A DNA stretch of 64,000 nucleotides from the NCBI RefSeq assembly GCF_009799805.1, contig NZ_CP047050.1:2494001-2558000 (forward strand). The letters run 5' to 3'. The stretch is from Myroides phaeus (lineage in GTDB: Bacteria > Bacteroidota > Bacteroidia > Flavobacteriales > Flavobacteriaceae). Each line of letters begins with the position of its first letter. Position 1 is the first letter of the stretch. Position numbers and translations under genes: made by a program. Below are positions 54,614-63,780 of the stretch, one piece after another. The notes under the pieces were generated by a model that was given only the letters and a program-made list of their open reading frames with translations, was not told where the DNA came from and ran no database searches.

Positions 54614-54638
54614 GATACTTAACATTAGATTTGAAAAA

Positions 54639-54947
54639 ATGGCAAATTTATCACAAGAGCAGTGGTGGGAAAATGCGCAAGCAGACGCTAACGCTGTTAT
54701 ATTAGACGTTCGTACAGAAGAAGAAGTAGAAGAAAAATCAATTCCTGGAGCAATCAACATAGATATCTACCAAGGACAAGGATTCTTAGACGAGATCGAA
54801 AAATTAGACAAGACAAAAAGTTACTACGTTTACTGTAAATCAGGAGGAAGAAGTAACCAAGCTTGTTTATTAATGGGACAATTAGGTTTTGACAGCACTT
54901 TCAACCTTTTAGGAGGAATTACAGAGTGGGAAGGACCAATTAAATAA
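54639..54947 (+). CDS. Single-domain rhodanese-like protein
   Basis: 102 residues. Sulfur transfer via persulfide on Cys66 in the loop YCKSGGRSNQA. ILDVRTEEEV and IPGAINIDI at the start and the LLGGITEW ending are typical. No signal peptide, so cytoplasmic. Short single-domain form like GlpE/PspE. Confidence 0.93.
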   Translation: MANLSQEQWWENAQADANAVILDVRTEEEVEEKSIPGAINIDIYQGQGFLDEIEKLDKTKSYYVYCKSGGRSNQACLLMGQLGFDSTFNLLGGITEWEGPIK

Positions 54948-54953
54948 AGTATT

Positions 54954-54980
54954 AAAAGTCAACTTCGGTTGACTTTTTTT
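54954..54980 (+). terminator. Terminator of the rhodanese gene
   Basis: AAAAGTCAAC with complement GTTGACTTTT around loop TTCG, giving a C(UUCG)G tetraloop, then a T run. Confidence 0.88.
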
Positions 54981-55030
54981 CTTTTTAGTTCTATTATCTT
55001 TTTTAAGTAGCATATACAATTTTGCCTTTG

Positions 55031-55038
55031 TATATTTG
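55031..55038 (+). promoter_or_regulatory. -7 promoter element of the lipid kinase gene
   Basis: TATATTTG fits TAnnTTTG, 59 bp upstream of the ATG at 55098. Confidence 0.5.
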
Positions 55039-55097
55039 CTCGATCAAAGCATAAATAAACGTGTTTTACAGATTTCAATGCTTTAGTATTAGTAATT

Positions 55098-55976
55098 ATG
55101 ACAAAAATATATTTTATCGTTAATCCTATATCAGGAAAAGGCAAACACAATATTACATTAGATTACATCAAGCCTTTTTTTGATGAATCTCAATATGATA
55201 TACACGTATCATTTTCTACTTATAAGAAGCACGCTATCGAATTAACACAACAAGCGATTGCTGCACAAGCAGATGTAATTGTGGCTTGTGGAGGAGATGG
55301 AACCATTCACGAAGTAGCAACAGAATTAGTTGGCACAAATATTGCATTTGGTGTTGTACCTGTTGGTTCTGGAAATGGGCTTGCCTCAAACCTTTCTATT
55401 CCTAAAGACATCGAACAAGCAATTAAGCGCGTTAGAGATGGTAAAATCTTTAGTATGGATGTAGGAAGTGTTAATGGTGAGTATTTCTTTAGTAATATGG
55501 GCTTCGGAATAGATGCAACTATTATTGATAAGTATGAAAAGTCAGGGAAACGCAAATTAGGTGCGTATATCAATGCTGCCTTAAACTCAGCACAAGAATA
55601 CGTAGCAAAAAAAATGCTTGTTACCTATAATGGAGAGACAAAAGAAGTAAACCCATTATTACTGTTCATTTCAAATTCGAATGAAATGGGATACAGTATG
55701 TCGTTAACTCCAAAAGCGAGTTTGACAGATGGAAAATTAGATTATTTAATGGTTCCAAGAATTGGGCTATTAAAACAATTAACTTTTGGTTTGTACGTAC
55801 TACTTAAAAAAACAGAAAAGTTTAGAAAGACAGATTACGTTCAAACAGATGTAATACAAGTAGAGATAGTAGACCAAGAAAAGAATGGTTTACAAATGGA
55901 TGGAGAGTATTATGAATATGACACAAATAAATTTGAAATAAAAGTTTTACAAGGAGCACTGAAAGTCTTGTGTTAA
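55098..55976 (+). CDS. Diacylglycerol/lipid kinase family protein (YegS-like)
   Basis: 292 residues. ATP-dependent phosphorylation of a lipid, probably diacylglycerol or sphingoid base. NPISGKGK is at the N-terminus, CGGDGTIHEVA near residues 65-75 and PVGSGNGLASNL follows; the C-terminal beta-sandwich ends in LQMDGEYYEYD. Family DAGK_cat of usual length. Monocistronic, before lpd. Confidence 0.9.
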   Translation: MTKIYFIVNPISGKGKHNITLDYIKPFFDESQYDIHVSFSTYKKHAIELTQQAIAAQADVIVACGGDGTIHEVATELVGTNIAFGVVPVGSGNGLASNLSIPKDIEQAIKRVRDGKIFSMDVGSVNGEYFFSNMGFGIDATIIDKYEKSGKRKLGAYINAALNSAQEYVAKKMLVTYNGETKEVNPLLLFISNSNEMGYSMSLTPKASLTDGKLDYLMVPRIGLLKQLTFGLYVLLKKTEKFRKTDYVQTDVIQVEIVDQEKNGLQMDGEYYEYDTNKFEIKVLQGALKVLC

Positions 55977-56043
55977 TAGGGTTTTTCTTACCATTTAAGG
56001 GTAAACTTTAGCCTATTATTTTCCTTTACTTATATAAAAAGTG

Positions 56044-56051
56044 TAACTTTG
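56044..56051 (+). promoter_or_regulatory. -7 promoter element of lpd
   Basis: TAACTTTG fits TAnnTTTG, 40 bp upstream of the ATG at 56092. Confidence 0.5.
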
Positions 56052-56091
56052 TAGAATTAAGTAAAACAACAAAAAAAGAAAAAAATATATT

Positions 56092-57495
56092 ATGAATTCA
56101 TTTGACGTAGTTGTAATTGGTTCTGGACCTGGAGGATATGTGTCTGCTATTCGTTGTGCACAATTAGGATTTAAAACAGCAATTGTAGAAAAGTATCCAA
56201 CATTAGGAGGAACTTGTCTAAACGTAGGATGTATTCCATCAAAAGCATTATTATCTTCTTCTCACTTAGTAGAGGAGTTCGGACATTTTGCTGATCATGG
56301 AATCGAAGTTGCAGGAGACTTAAAAGTTGATTTAGCTAAGATGATCGAGCGCAAACAAGCGGTAGTAGATCAAACTTGTGCTGGTGTTAAGTTCTTAATG
56401 GACAAAAACAAAATCACTGTTTTTGAAGGAGTTGGAGCATTTGAAAATGCAACTACTATCAATGTAACTAAAAATGACGGATCTGTTGAAACAATCACTG
56501 CTAAAAACACGATTATTGCAACTGGATCTAAACCATCTACATTGCCATTTATCACTTTAGATAAAGAAAGAATCATCACTTCTACTGAAGCATTAAAATT
56601 ACCTGAAGTACCTAAACACTTAATCATTATTGGTGGTGGAGTAATTGGTCTTGAATTAGGGCAAGTTTACTTAAGATTAGGAGCTCAAGTTTCTGTAGTT
56701 GAGTACGCTGACAGAATTTTACCAACTATGGATGGTGCTTTGTCAAAAGAATTACAAAAAGTATTGAAAAAACAAGGAATGAAATTCTACACTACTCACA
56801 AAGTTCAAGGTGTTGAGCGTGAAGGAGATGTAGTTAAAGTTTCTGCGTTAGATAAAAAAGGAGAATTAGTAACTTTAGAAGGTGACTACACTTTAGTAGC
56901 TGTAGGTCGTCGTCCTTATACTGATGGATTAAATGCTGAAAAAGCAGGAATCAAATTAACAGAAAGAGGACAAGTAGAAGTTAATGATCACTTACAAACT
57001 ACTGCACCAAATGTTTATGCTATTGGTGACGTTATTCGTGGTGCTATGTTAGCTCACAAATCTGAAGAAGAAGGTGTGATGGTAGCTGAATTCTTAGCTG
57101 GTCAAAAACCACACATTAACTATAACTTAATTCCTGGTGTTATTTATACTTGGCCAGAGGTTGCTGCTGTTGGAAAAACAGAAGAGCAATTAAAAGCTGA
57201 AGGAGTAGAGTACAAAGCAGGAAGTTTCCCATTCAGAGCTTTAGGACGTGCAAGAGCAAGTGCTGACACTGATGGATTAGTGAAAATCTTAGCTGATAAA
57301 AACACTGACGAGATCTTAGGTATCCATATGATCGGAGCTCGTTGTGCTGATTTAATCGCTGAGGCTGTAGTAGCAATGGAGTACAGAGCATCTGCTGAAG
57401 ATTTAGCAAGAATGTCTCACGCTCACCCAACTTTTGCAGAAGCTATTAAAGAAGCTGCATTAGCTGCAACTGACAACAGAGCAATTCACTCATAA
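56092..57495 (+). CDS. lpd: Dihydrolipoyl dehydrogenase
   Basis: 467 residues. E3 of the 2-oxoacid dehydrogenase complexes. FAD-binding VIGSGPGGYVSAI (8-20), redox-active disulfide Cys42-Cys47 in GGTCLNVGCIPSK, NAD-binding IIIGGGVIGLELG, and the catalytic His445-Glu450 in HPTFAE. Strong codon bias, own promoter and terminator. Confidence 0.97.
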   Translation: MNSFDVVVIGSGPGGYVSAIRCAQLGFKTAIVEKYPTLGGTCLNVGCIPSKALLSSSHLVEEFGHFADHGIEVAGDLKVDLAKMIERKQAVVDQTCAGVKFLMDKNKITVFEGVGAFENATTINVTKNDGSVETITAKNTIIATGSKPSTLPFITLDKERIITSTEALKLPEVPKHLIIIGGGVIGLELGQVYLRLGAQVSVVEYADRILPTMDGALSKELQKVLKKQGMKFYTTHKVQGVEREGDVVKVSALDKKGELVTLEGDYTLVAVGRRPYTDGLNAEKAGIKLTERGQVEVNDHLQTTAPNVYAIGDVIRGAMLAHKSEEEGVMVAEFLAGQKPHINYNLIPGVIYTWPEVAAVGKTEEQLKAEGVEYKAGSFPFRALGRARASADTDGLVKILADKNTDEILGIHMIGARCADLIAEAVVAMEYRASAEDLARMSHAHPTFAEAIKEAALAATDNRAIHS

Positions 57496-57518
57496 TTGTA
57501 AAAAATTATAGTCAATAT

Positions 57519-57555
57519 AAAAAAGGTTTAAACTTAACGGTTTAAACCTTTTTTT
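57519..57555 (+). terminator. Terminator of lpd, also the left end of a duplicated unit
   Basis: AAAAGGTTTAAAC with complement around loop TTAACG, T run. The hairpin at 58279-58313 has the same arms, and each stem starts 87 bp before its lipoprotein start codon. Confidence 0.88.
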
Positions 57556-57573
57556 ATGTCCTTTAGTTTTAGT

Positions 57574-57581
57574 TATATTTG
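57574..57581 (+). promoter_or_regulatory. -7 promoter element of lipoprotein 1
   Basis: TATATTTG fits TAnnTTTG, 27 bp upstream of the ATG at 57608. Confidence 0.55.
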
Positions 57582-57607
57582 CATTAACAACTAATTAAGA
57601 AATTACA

Positions 57608-58213
57608 ATGAAAAAGTCTATTCTATTCTTGGCCACATTAGCCTTAATAACTTCATGTTCAAGCAGTGATGATAATTCACCTTCAGATCCTATAAGCTCA
57701 CAGCCATATAATCCATTAACAAGTTTAACAGAATTGGAAAATGGAAAATATCAATATGTAGGAAATGATATAGGTAATGGCAAAGTTGGGATAGTGAACC
57801 CTGCTTCGGGGACTTGTAAAGAGAATGATTTATTAATTGTTTATAAAACAGACCAAAAATTAGACAGTATAACTTATGCTAATTATAAAACTGTTTTAGG
57901 TAAAAAAAACGAAGTAAAATGTGAAAAGATTGGTGGAGAATATGATCGAGTATTAAGAAATAACAGATTAAACGCTACTGGAGTTTTAAGTACTCAAATG
58001 ACTGAAGATGCCAAGATACCATTGACTGAAGAAGAAAAAAAAGAAAACCCAGGAAAAGAGTTTAAAGTTGAACGTAATCTTATTTATAAAGGGACAGTTG
58101 AAATAGGAAAGCAAGGAGGTTATTTAAGAATTGAAGATCATTTATCTGGATACAAACCAGGATCTCAAATAAAAGGGAAACCATATTTATACTTCAAAAA
58201 AATAAATGAATAA
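57608..58213 (+). CDS. Lipoprotein, duplicate copy 1
   Basis: 201 residues. Lipobox LITSC with the lipidated Cys at residue 17, then Ser/Asp-rich linker (SSSDDNSPSDP), typical outer-membrane lipoprotein export signal of Bacteroidota. The body has YQYVGNDIGNGKVGI and ASGTCKENDLL, and ends GGYLRIEDHLSGY...KPYLYFKK. Family not recognised. Paralogue of the next gene, clearly similar over the full length. Confidence 0.8.
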   Translation: MKKSILFLATLALITSCSSSDDNSPSDPISSQPYNPLTSLTELENGKYQYVGNDIGNGKVGIVNPASGTCKENDLLIVYKTDQKLDSITYANYKTVLGKKNEVKCEKIGGEYDRVLRNNRLNATGVLSTQMTEDAKIPLTEEEKKENPGKEFKVERNLIYKGTVEIGKQGGYLRIEDHLSGYKPGSQIKGKPYLYFKKINE

Positions 58214-58278
58214 ATACTATTATTATTATCCTCTAAATTTTGATAATGATAATAAAATATAAGTTTTCTTAATCATAC

Positions 58279-58313
58279 AAAAGGTTTAAACTAAATAGTT
58301 TAAACCTTTTTTT
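58279..58313 (+). terminator. Terminator of lipoprotein 1, copy of the lpd terminator
   Basis: AAAAGGTTTAAAC and complement around loop TAAATA, T run. Arms are identical to those at 57519-57555, so it probably arose in the same duplication as the gene. Confidence 0.88.
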
Positions 58314-58365
58314 ATTGACAACATTTATATATATTAGCAATTAACAATCCCTTAACAATTGTACT

Positions 58366-58956
58366 ATGAAAAAATATTTATTCTTAATCGCTTCTATAGC
58401 AGCAATAACTGCTTGCTCAAATAGTGACAATAGTGTTCCAGAAGATCCTATATCAAGTAAAGTATATACACCATTAAAAAGTATTGAAGATTTATCAGAA
58501 GGTAAGTATCAATATATAGGTAACGATCTTGGAAATGGGAAAGTTGGTATAGCTAAAAAAGCTTCGGGGACTTGTAAAGAGAGAGATTATATTTATATAT
58601 ATAAAAATACAAGTCAAAAAATTGACAGTATTTTATATTATAGCCATACTCCAGTTATTACTCAATTTAATGATTTAGAATGTCCGTTAGTAAATGATGT
58701 GCCTCGTGTATTAAGAATGAATAATTTTGTTGCTATAGGTGTTATAAAAACAAATATAACTGAAGATTACTATGAATTTTATGGAGCAGATGAAAATTCA
58801 GGTCCAATACAAGAATTAAGACGTAAAGGTATTTATTCTGGTAACTTAGAAATTGGTGAACAAGCTGGCTATTTAAGAATTGAAGATAGATTAAGTAACT
58901 TTAAATATGGGACACAGACAGCTTCAAAACCATATTTATACTTTAAAAAAATGTAG
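58366..58956 (+). CDS. Lipoprotein, duplicate copy 2
   Basis: 196 residues. Lipobox ITAC with Cys17, followed by SNSDNSVPEDP. Shares with copy 1 the order YQYIGNDLGNGKVGI, ASGTCKERD, GYLRIEDRLS and KPYLYFKK, roughly half of positions being alike by eye. Function unknown. A one-mismatch -7 element TATATTAG at 58330-58337 with TTGACA at 58315-58320 may serve as promoter. No hairpin of the duplicated type follows it. Confidence 0.8.
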   Translation: MKKYLFLIASIAAITACSNSDNSVPEDPISSKVYTPLKSIEDLSEGKYQYIGNDLGNGKVGIAKKASGTCKERDYIYIYKNTSQKIDSILYYSHTPVITQFNDLECPLVNDVPRVLRMNNFVAIGVIKTNITEDYYEFYGADENSGPIQELRRKGIYSGNLEIGEQAGYLRIEDRLSNFKYGTQTASKPYLYFKKM

Positions 58957-59021
58957 TACTTCAGAATTTAAATATTCTAAATACTAACATTCTATTAGCT
59001 AATTTATGTCTGATTTATTGT

Positions 59022-59029
59022 TAGATTTG
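59022..59029 (+). promoter_or_regulatory. -7 promoter element of the 133-residue gene and tag
   Basis: TAGATTTG fits TAnnTTTG, 29 bp upstream of the ATG at 59059. Confidence 0.5.
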
Positions 59030-59058
59030 TTTTTTAATCAAAGACAAAAAACAGCTAA

Positions 59059-59460
59059 ATGATTTCATTTAATAAAGACACTAAGCAATTAGAAATAAAT
59101 GACAACTATAAAGGTAGATTAACCTCTTCAAGGATAATGTCTACCTTTATTCTTGTTATGGGAATTGTAAGACTTACTACTGCCAATTGGAATACACCAA
59201 AAGAAATGGACTATGTGTTTACTGGTATTGTCGCTTATTTTTTATATGTAACAGTCAAAAATTTCTTATTAAAAACAGCAGATAATAAGATTGACAAAAC
59301 TGCTATCAAGTATGTTAAACTACCTAAAGGGTTAGCTACAAAAGCAGTAATCAAATTAAACAATAAAAAATCAAGAGACGTTTTCGGTTTGAAAACAGCT
59401 GAACAACGCACTGCCTTTAAAAAAGTATTAACTGATGCTAAAATAAAAGTAACAAATTAG
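59059..59460 (+). CDS. Membrane protein with two helices and a PH-like layout, function unknown
   Basis: 133 residues. Two hydrophobic segments (about 23-40 and 52-66) lie in a protein with polar ends; the second half (about 75-133) is Lys-rich. The outline resembles bacterial PH-like membrane proteins (YdbT/DUF304 type), but similarity is weak. The next gene tag starts three bases after its stop, so the two share a message. Confidence 0.65.
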   Translation: MISFNKDTKQLEINDNYKGRLTSSRIMSTFILVMGIVRLTTANWNTPKEMDYVFTGIVAYFLYVTVKNFLLKTADNKIDKTAIKYVKLPKGLATKAVIKLNNKKSRDVFGLKTAEQRTAFKKVLTDAKIKVTN

Positions 59461-59463
59461 TAT

Positions 59464-60012
59464 ATGGCAGTAAAAAAGCACTATTGTGATTTTTGTAATG
59501 AATTGCCTGAAAGCACAGACAATCCAAACAAATACTACCACGATTACGAATATGGTTTCGAATTATCAGATGATACTGAATTATTTGAACGTTTAATCTT
59601 AGAAATAAATCAAGCAGGATTAAGTTGGAATACGATTCTACAAAAAAGAGCAAACTTTAAAAAAGCTTATGAAGAATTTGACATACCAACTGTTGCCAAT
59701 TTTTCAGAAGAGAAAATAGCTACTCTTTTACAAGACAGCGGTATCATACGTAATCGTTTAAAGGTTAATGCTGCGATTTACAATGCACAGAAAATCATTG
59801 AATTACAACAAGAGTTTGGAAGTTTCAAAAATTGGTTAGATTTGCATATACAATACGATTTAGAACAATGGCTAAAATTATTTAAAAGACAATTCAAGTT
59901 TGTAGGTAAAGAAATTGTCAATGAATTTTTAATGAGTACAGGATATTTAGATGGAGCACATTTAGAGAACTGTCCTATATATAAAAATACAAAATTTCAT
60001 AAAAAGCTTTAA
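59464..60012 (+). CDS. tag: DNA-3-methyladenine glycosylase I
   Basis: 182 residues. Removes 3-methyladenine from alkylated DNA. The Tag hallmarks are YHDYEYGFEL (the YHDxEWG type, here Tyr), LFERLILEINQAGLSWNTIL and SGIIRNRLKVNAAI. The zinc site uses Cys near the N-terminus (HYCDFC) and the His/Cys in YLDGAHLENCPI. Normal length. Confidence 0.93.
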   Translation: MAVKKHYCDFCNELPESTDNPNKYYHDYEYGFELSDDTELFERLILEINQAGLSWNTILQKRANFKKAYEEFDIPTVANFSEEKIATLLQDSGIIRNRLKVNAAIYNAQKIIELQQEFGSFKNWLDLHIQYDLEQWLKLFKRQFKFVGKEIVNEFLMSTGYLDGAHLENCPIYKNTKFHKKL

Positions 60013-60068
60013 AATAATATTGTTTTACTTAGATATAACAAGTAAATAAATAAAAAAGAAAAAAATTA

Positions 60069-60100
60069 ACTCTCATCGTGATTTGCGATGAGGGTTTTTT
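60069..60100 (+). terminator. Terminator of tag
   Basis: ACTCTCATCG pairs with CGATGAGGGT (one G-U), 7-base loop, then TTTTTT. Lies 56 bp after the stop codon and separates tag from the next operon. Confidence 0.85.
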
Positions 60101-60143
60101 GGTTAATATTGCAAGATAGTTTTAAAGAAAAACAAGATAATTA

Positions 60144-60938
60144 ATGGGTAATTTATCTAAGCTAAGAACAGTAACGGTAACAAGATACATCACTCCTTTG
60201 AGAGAAGGAGGATCATTACCTGCCTTAGCAGAAGCAGATGATGATTTTAAATATGTACTTAAATTCAGAGGTGCCGGTCATGGGGTAAAAGCCCTAATTG
60301 CCGAGTTACTTGGAGGTTTAATTGCACAGAAATTAGGATTAAAAGTTCCTGAACTCGTATTCGCTGAGCTTGATGAAGCTTTTGGTAGAACAGAAGCAGA
60401 TGAAGAGATTCAAGACTTACTTCAATTTAGTAAGGGATTAAACTTAGCTTTACACTTTTTATCAGGAGCATTAACTTATGATCCGGAAGCATTGACGATT
60501 GACCCAAAATTATCTTCTCAGATTGTATGGTTAGATGCATTTATAACAAATGTAGATAGAACATTTAGAAACACAAATATGCTAATTTGGCATAAAGAGT
60601 TATGGTTAATTGACCACGGAGCAGCTTTCTATTTTCATCATTCATTTACCAATTGGGAAAAAAGTGCTTTGACACCATTTTCATTTATAAAAGATCACGT
60701 TTTACTTCCACAAGCAAAAGAACTTGATGAAGTAGATACCGCTTTTAAACAACTTCTTACAGAAAAAGATCTGAAAGAAATAACAGATACAATTCCTACA
60801 GACTGGTTAGAGTGGGAAGACGTAGATTTAACTCCAGAAGAAATTAGAGAGGTATACTTTTTGTTCTTAAAAACAAGATTAGAAAATTCTCATTTATTCG
60901 TTAACGAAGCTAAAAAATTTCAAGATGCACGTATATGA
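60144..60938 (+). CDS. HipA-like kinase
   Basis: 264 residues, shorter than HipA (about 440) and lacking its N-terminal HipA_1 domain. The kinase C-lobe is visible: DAFITNVDRTFRNTN, with Asp (catalytic loop) and Asn, then LWLIDHGAAF with the metal-binding Asp; the N-lobe has YVLKFRGAGHG with the likely ATP Lys. Targets unknown. It overlaps DUF3037 by 14 bp, a widely seen pair; DUF3037 is not a HipB repressor, so whether they are a toxin-antitoxin pair is unproven. The three genes after them encode potassium uptake and a dioxygenase. Confidence 0.85.
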   Translation: MGNLSKLRTVTVTRYITPLREGGSLPALAEADDDFKYVLKFRGAGHGVKALIAELLGGLIAQKLGLKVPELVFAELDEAFGRTEADEEIQDLLQFSKGLNLALHFLSGALTYDPEALTIDPKLSSQIVWLDAFITNVDRTFRNTNMLIWHKELWLIDHGAAFYFHHSFTNWEKSALTPFSFIKDHVLLPQAKELDEVDTAFKQLLTEKDLKEITDTIPTDWLEWEDVDLTPEEIREVYFLFLKTRLENSHLFVNEAKKFQDARI

Positions 60939-61299
60939 GTATTCAATCATAAGATTTGTTCCTAAGGTAGAGCGAGAGGAGTTTATCAATATAGGCTTGC
61001 TTGTTTTTTCTAAATCAAAAAGAAAACTATTAGCAAAGTTTCATTTAGATGAAAAGAAGATAACTTGTTTTTCAAGTGAAATAGATTTTGAAATACTTCA
61101 GAAGCACGTGAAAGCTTTTGAAGCAATAGCTTTAGGGACATCAGCCAATAATCCCATCGCTACTCTTGAAGTAGACGAAAGATTTAGGTGGTTAACTGCA
61201 GTTAAGAGTTCGTGTATTCAGGCTTCGCGTCCTCATCCTGGGATGACAACGGATTTAGAAGTATTGTTTAAAAATCTTTATCAAGAATTAGTTTTATAA
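60925..61299 (+). CDS. DUF3037 protein, partner of the HipA-like kinase
   Basis: 124 residues. Matches DUF3037: start YEYSIIRFVPKVEREEFINIGLLVFSK, which is its hallmark, and RFRWLTAVKSSCIQASRPHPGMT near residues 90-112. Function unknown; it recurs beside truncated HipA-like kinases. Overlaps the kinase by 14 bp and ends one base before trkH. No helix-turn-helix is seen. Confidence 0.9.
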   Translation: MHVYEYSIIRFVPKVEREEFINIGLLVFSKSKRKLLAKFHLDEKKITCFSSEIDFEILQKHVKAFEAIALGTSANNPIATLEVDERFRWLTAVKSSCIQASRPHPGMTTDLEVLFKNLYQELVL

Positions 61300-61300
61300 A

Positions 61301-63082
61301 ATGCCACTATATTACTTAAAAGATAACATACAAAAGAAACTAACGTATGCCTTAATACGTTTACCTTTTGTCATTAGTTTTATAACCTTATTCATTTTAA
61401 TTTATGACTTAGGGTTTAATACTTTAAACGATTACCACGCTCAGCTAAATTCTCTGTATAATATCTGTTTATCTATAGGGATGATAGCTATTGCTCGTAG
61501 ATATTTTAGCAAAGATAACTATGAGAGTTTAGGTGTTAAGATATTCGACATATTTAGCGTTGTTCTATTCTTAATACTTATCATAGCGCGGTGGCAACCA
61601 GAACACACCAATAGATTCTTTGACAGTAGCGCTGTAATATTCTTCGGTGTATTCTTAATGGTTGTGCGGGAGTTCTCTATGCTTCAGCTTAACCTTAAGC
61701 AAACAAGAATGAATCCAGCGCAATTATTTATAGTCAGTTTTTTACTGATTATTTTTATTGGAGCGTTTATGCTATCTTTTCCAAAGGCAACAGTTACACC
61801 AGGTAGTTTACGATATATAGACGCCTTATTTACAGCGACAAGTGCTGTTTGTGTAACAGGATTATCAACCGTGGATATCGGAAGTCAATTTACTATATTT
61901 GGAAAAACAGTAATGATCTTCTTGATGGAATGTGGGGGATTGGGAATTATGACTATTGCGAGTTACTTTAGTTATTTCTTCCGGGGAAAAGCATCGTATG
62001 GAAATCAATTAGTGCTGAAAGATATGTCTTATATAGACAAATTGGGAGATGTATTTGCTACCTTAAAACGCATTATCATTATCTCAGGTATTATTCAGTT
62101 CATTGGTATGGTGGGAATTTTTATCAGTATTCGTCACCAAGAATTTACATCAATCTATCAACGTATATTTTTCTCTATATTTCACGCTGTATCAGCTTTC
62201 TGTAATGCTGGATTCTCTACTTTACCTGAAAACCTTTACACCTTAGAATATAGATTTAATTACCCTTTACACTTAATTATTGCAGGATTGTTTATTATGG
62301 GAGGACTTGGTTTTCCTATTGTTTTCAATGTTTACAAATACATTAAGCACCTTATAATAAACAGACTTCTTCCTTTTAGTATGAAGGAAGCAAGTACTTA
62401 CTTACCAAGGGTAATTAACTTAAGTACACGTATTATTTTAATTACAACCATTGCATTAATTGTAGGTGGTACATTCTTAGTTTATGTCTTAGAGTACAAC
62501 AATACTTTAGCCGAACACGAAGGAGTTGGAAAGTTAGTTACTGCATTTTTTACTGCAACAACGCCACGTACTGCTGGTTTTGCTACGGTAGATAATAATA
62601 TTTTTAGTGTATCTACCTTTCTACTAATCATCTTTTTAATGTGGATTGGAGCATCGCCAATATCAACTGGTGGGGGTATTAAAACGAGTACATTTGCCAT
62701 TGCAGTACTGAATATTTGGACTTTGATGAAAGGTAAATCACGTATTGAAGTATATAGACGAGAAGTAGACGAACTATCTGTTCAACGTGCCTTTGCCATT
62801 ATTATACTATCTTTATTTGTAATTGGTATTGCCATATTTGCGCTTTCCTTTTTTGAGCCAAAGATAGATTTGATAAAACTGGCGTATGAAGCTTTTTCAG
62901 CTTATAGTACATCAGGATTAAGTACAGGAATTACAGCTAAATTAACTGACCCAAGTAAGGTAACGTTAATCATGCTTATGTTTATAGGACGTGTGAGTAT
63001 GCTTACTATCTTAATTGCAATTAGCAAAAAAGAGACTTTAGTAAACTACAGATATCCTACAGAAGAAATATTGATAAATTAA
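61301..63082 (+). CDS. trkH: TrkH/KtrB family potassium uptake protein
   Basis: 593 residues, longer than KtrB (about 450) through about 110 N-terminal residues with extra helices, as usual in Bacteroidota. Four pore loops are seen: TSAVCVTGLSTVD, AVSAFCNAGFSTL, TTPRTAGFATVD and AFSAYSTSGLSTG, each with the filter Gly. Works with the TrkA/KtrA protein encoded 12 bp downstream. Starts one base after the DUF3037 stop, so it is in the same operon. Confidence 0.92.
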   Translation: MPLYYLKDNIQKKLTYALIRLPFVISFITLFILIYDLGFNTLNDYHAQLNSLYNICLSIGMIAIARRYFSKDNYESLGVKIFDIFSVVLFLILIIARWQPEHTNRFFDSSAVIFFGVFLMVVREFSMLQLNLKQTRMNPAQLFIVSFLLIIFIGAFMLSFPKATVTPGSLRYIDALFTATSAVCVTGLSTVDIGSQFTIFGKTVMIFLMECGGLGIMTIASYFSYFFRGKASYGNQLVLKDMSYIDKLGDVFATLKRIIIISGIIQFIGMVGIFISIRHQEFTSIYQRIFFSIFHAVSAFCNAGFSTLPENLYTLEYRFNYPLHLIIAGLFIMGGLGFPIVFNVYKYIKHLIINRLLPFSMKEASTYLPRVINLSTRIILITTIALIVGGTFLVYVLEYNNTLAEHEGVGKLVTAFFTATTPRTAGFATVDNNIFSVSTFLLIIFLMWIGASPISTGGGIKTSTFAIAVLNIWTLMKGKSRIEVYRREVDELSVQRAFAIIILSLFVIGIAIFALSFFEPKIDLIKLAYEAFSAYSTSGLSTGITAKLTDPSKVTLIMLMFIGRVSMLTILIAISKKETLVNYRYPTEEILIN

Positions 63083-63094
63083 GACATTTAGAGA

Positions 63095-63778
63095 ATGAAA
63101 TATATAATTATTGGTTTAGGAAACTTTGGTGCTTCATTGGCAAAAAAATTGACAGAGCAAGGGAATGAAGTTATCGGTGTAGATAAAAGCATGGCACGTG
63201 TAGATGCTAATAAAGATATGATCTCACATACTATTTGTCTTGATTCAACAGATCAATATATGATGTCGGGATTACCGTTAGCAAATACGGATATTGTTAT
63301 TGTAGCCATTGGTGAAGACCAAGGAGCAAATATTATGACTACGGCTGTATTAAAGAACCTAAATGTAAAGCGTTTGATTAGTCGAGCAATTACCCCTTTA
63401 CACGAAAACGTATTACAAGCGATAGGAGTAGATGAGATTGTTCACCCAGAAGAAGAAACAGCTGAGCGTTGGGCTAAAAAACTGTGTATAAAAGGAGTAG
63501 TGGACTCATACGAAATTAACGGAAGATACAGTATCGTTGAAATCACTGTATCAGAACGTTTTGCAGGTAAAACATTAGGAGAGATTGGTTTTAGAACAAA
63601 CTATAACTTAGTTGTACTAACAACTTTAAAAATTAGAGAAGAGACAAACTTCTTAGGTTTATCTAAAAAAATACACGAAGTACAAGGAATAGCATCTTAC
63701 GAGACCGTTTTAAACAAAGGAGACATTATGGTAATCTATGGTGACAATAAGGATATTAAAAAGATTTTAGCATCTTAA
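63095..63778 (+). CDS. TrkA/KtrA family regulatory subunit
   Basis: 227 residues. RCK N-domain with IIIGLGNFGASLAKKL (about 4-19) as nucleotide-binding Rossmann motif and VDKSMARVDA; TrkA_C domain from about residue 140 to the end. Gates TrkH by nucleotide binding. The last two bases of spacing lead into the next gene (63781). Confidence 0.93.
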   Translation: MKYIIIGLGNFGASLAKKLTEQGNEVIGVDKSMARVDANKDMISHTICLDSTDQYMMSGLPLANTDIVIVAIGEDQGANIMTTAVLKNLNVKRLISRAITPLHENVLQAIGVDEIVHPEEETAERWAKKLCIKGVVDSYEINGRYSIVEITVSERFAGKTLGEIGFRTNYNLVVLTTLKIREETNFLGLSKKIHEVQGIASYETVLNKGDIMVIYGDNKDIKKILAS

Positions 63779-63780
63779 AT

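Noticed and set aside
60104..60111. TAATATTG ahead of the HipA-like kinase gene as a -7 element.
   Set aside because: One mismatch in the conserved TTTG and no -33; kept out as too uncertain.
60144..61299. A classic HipBA toxin-antitoxin locus.
   Set aside because: There is no HipB-type helix-turn-helix protein and the kinase lacks the N-terminal HipA domain; DUF3037 is a different partner.
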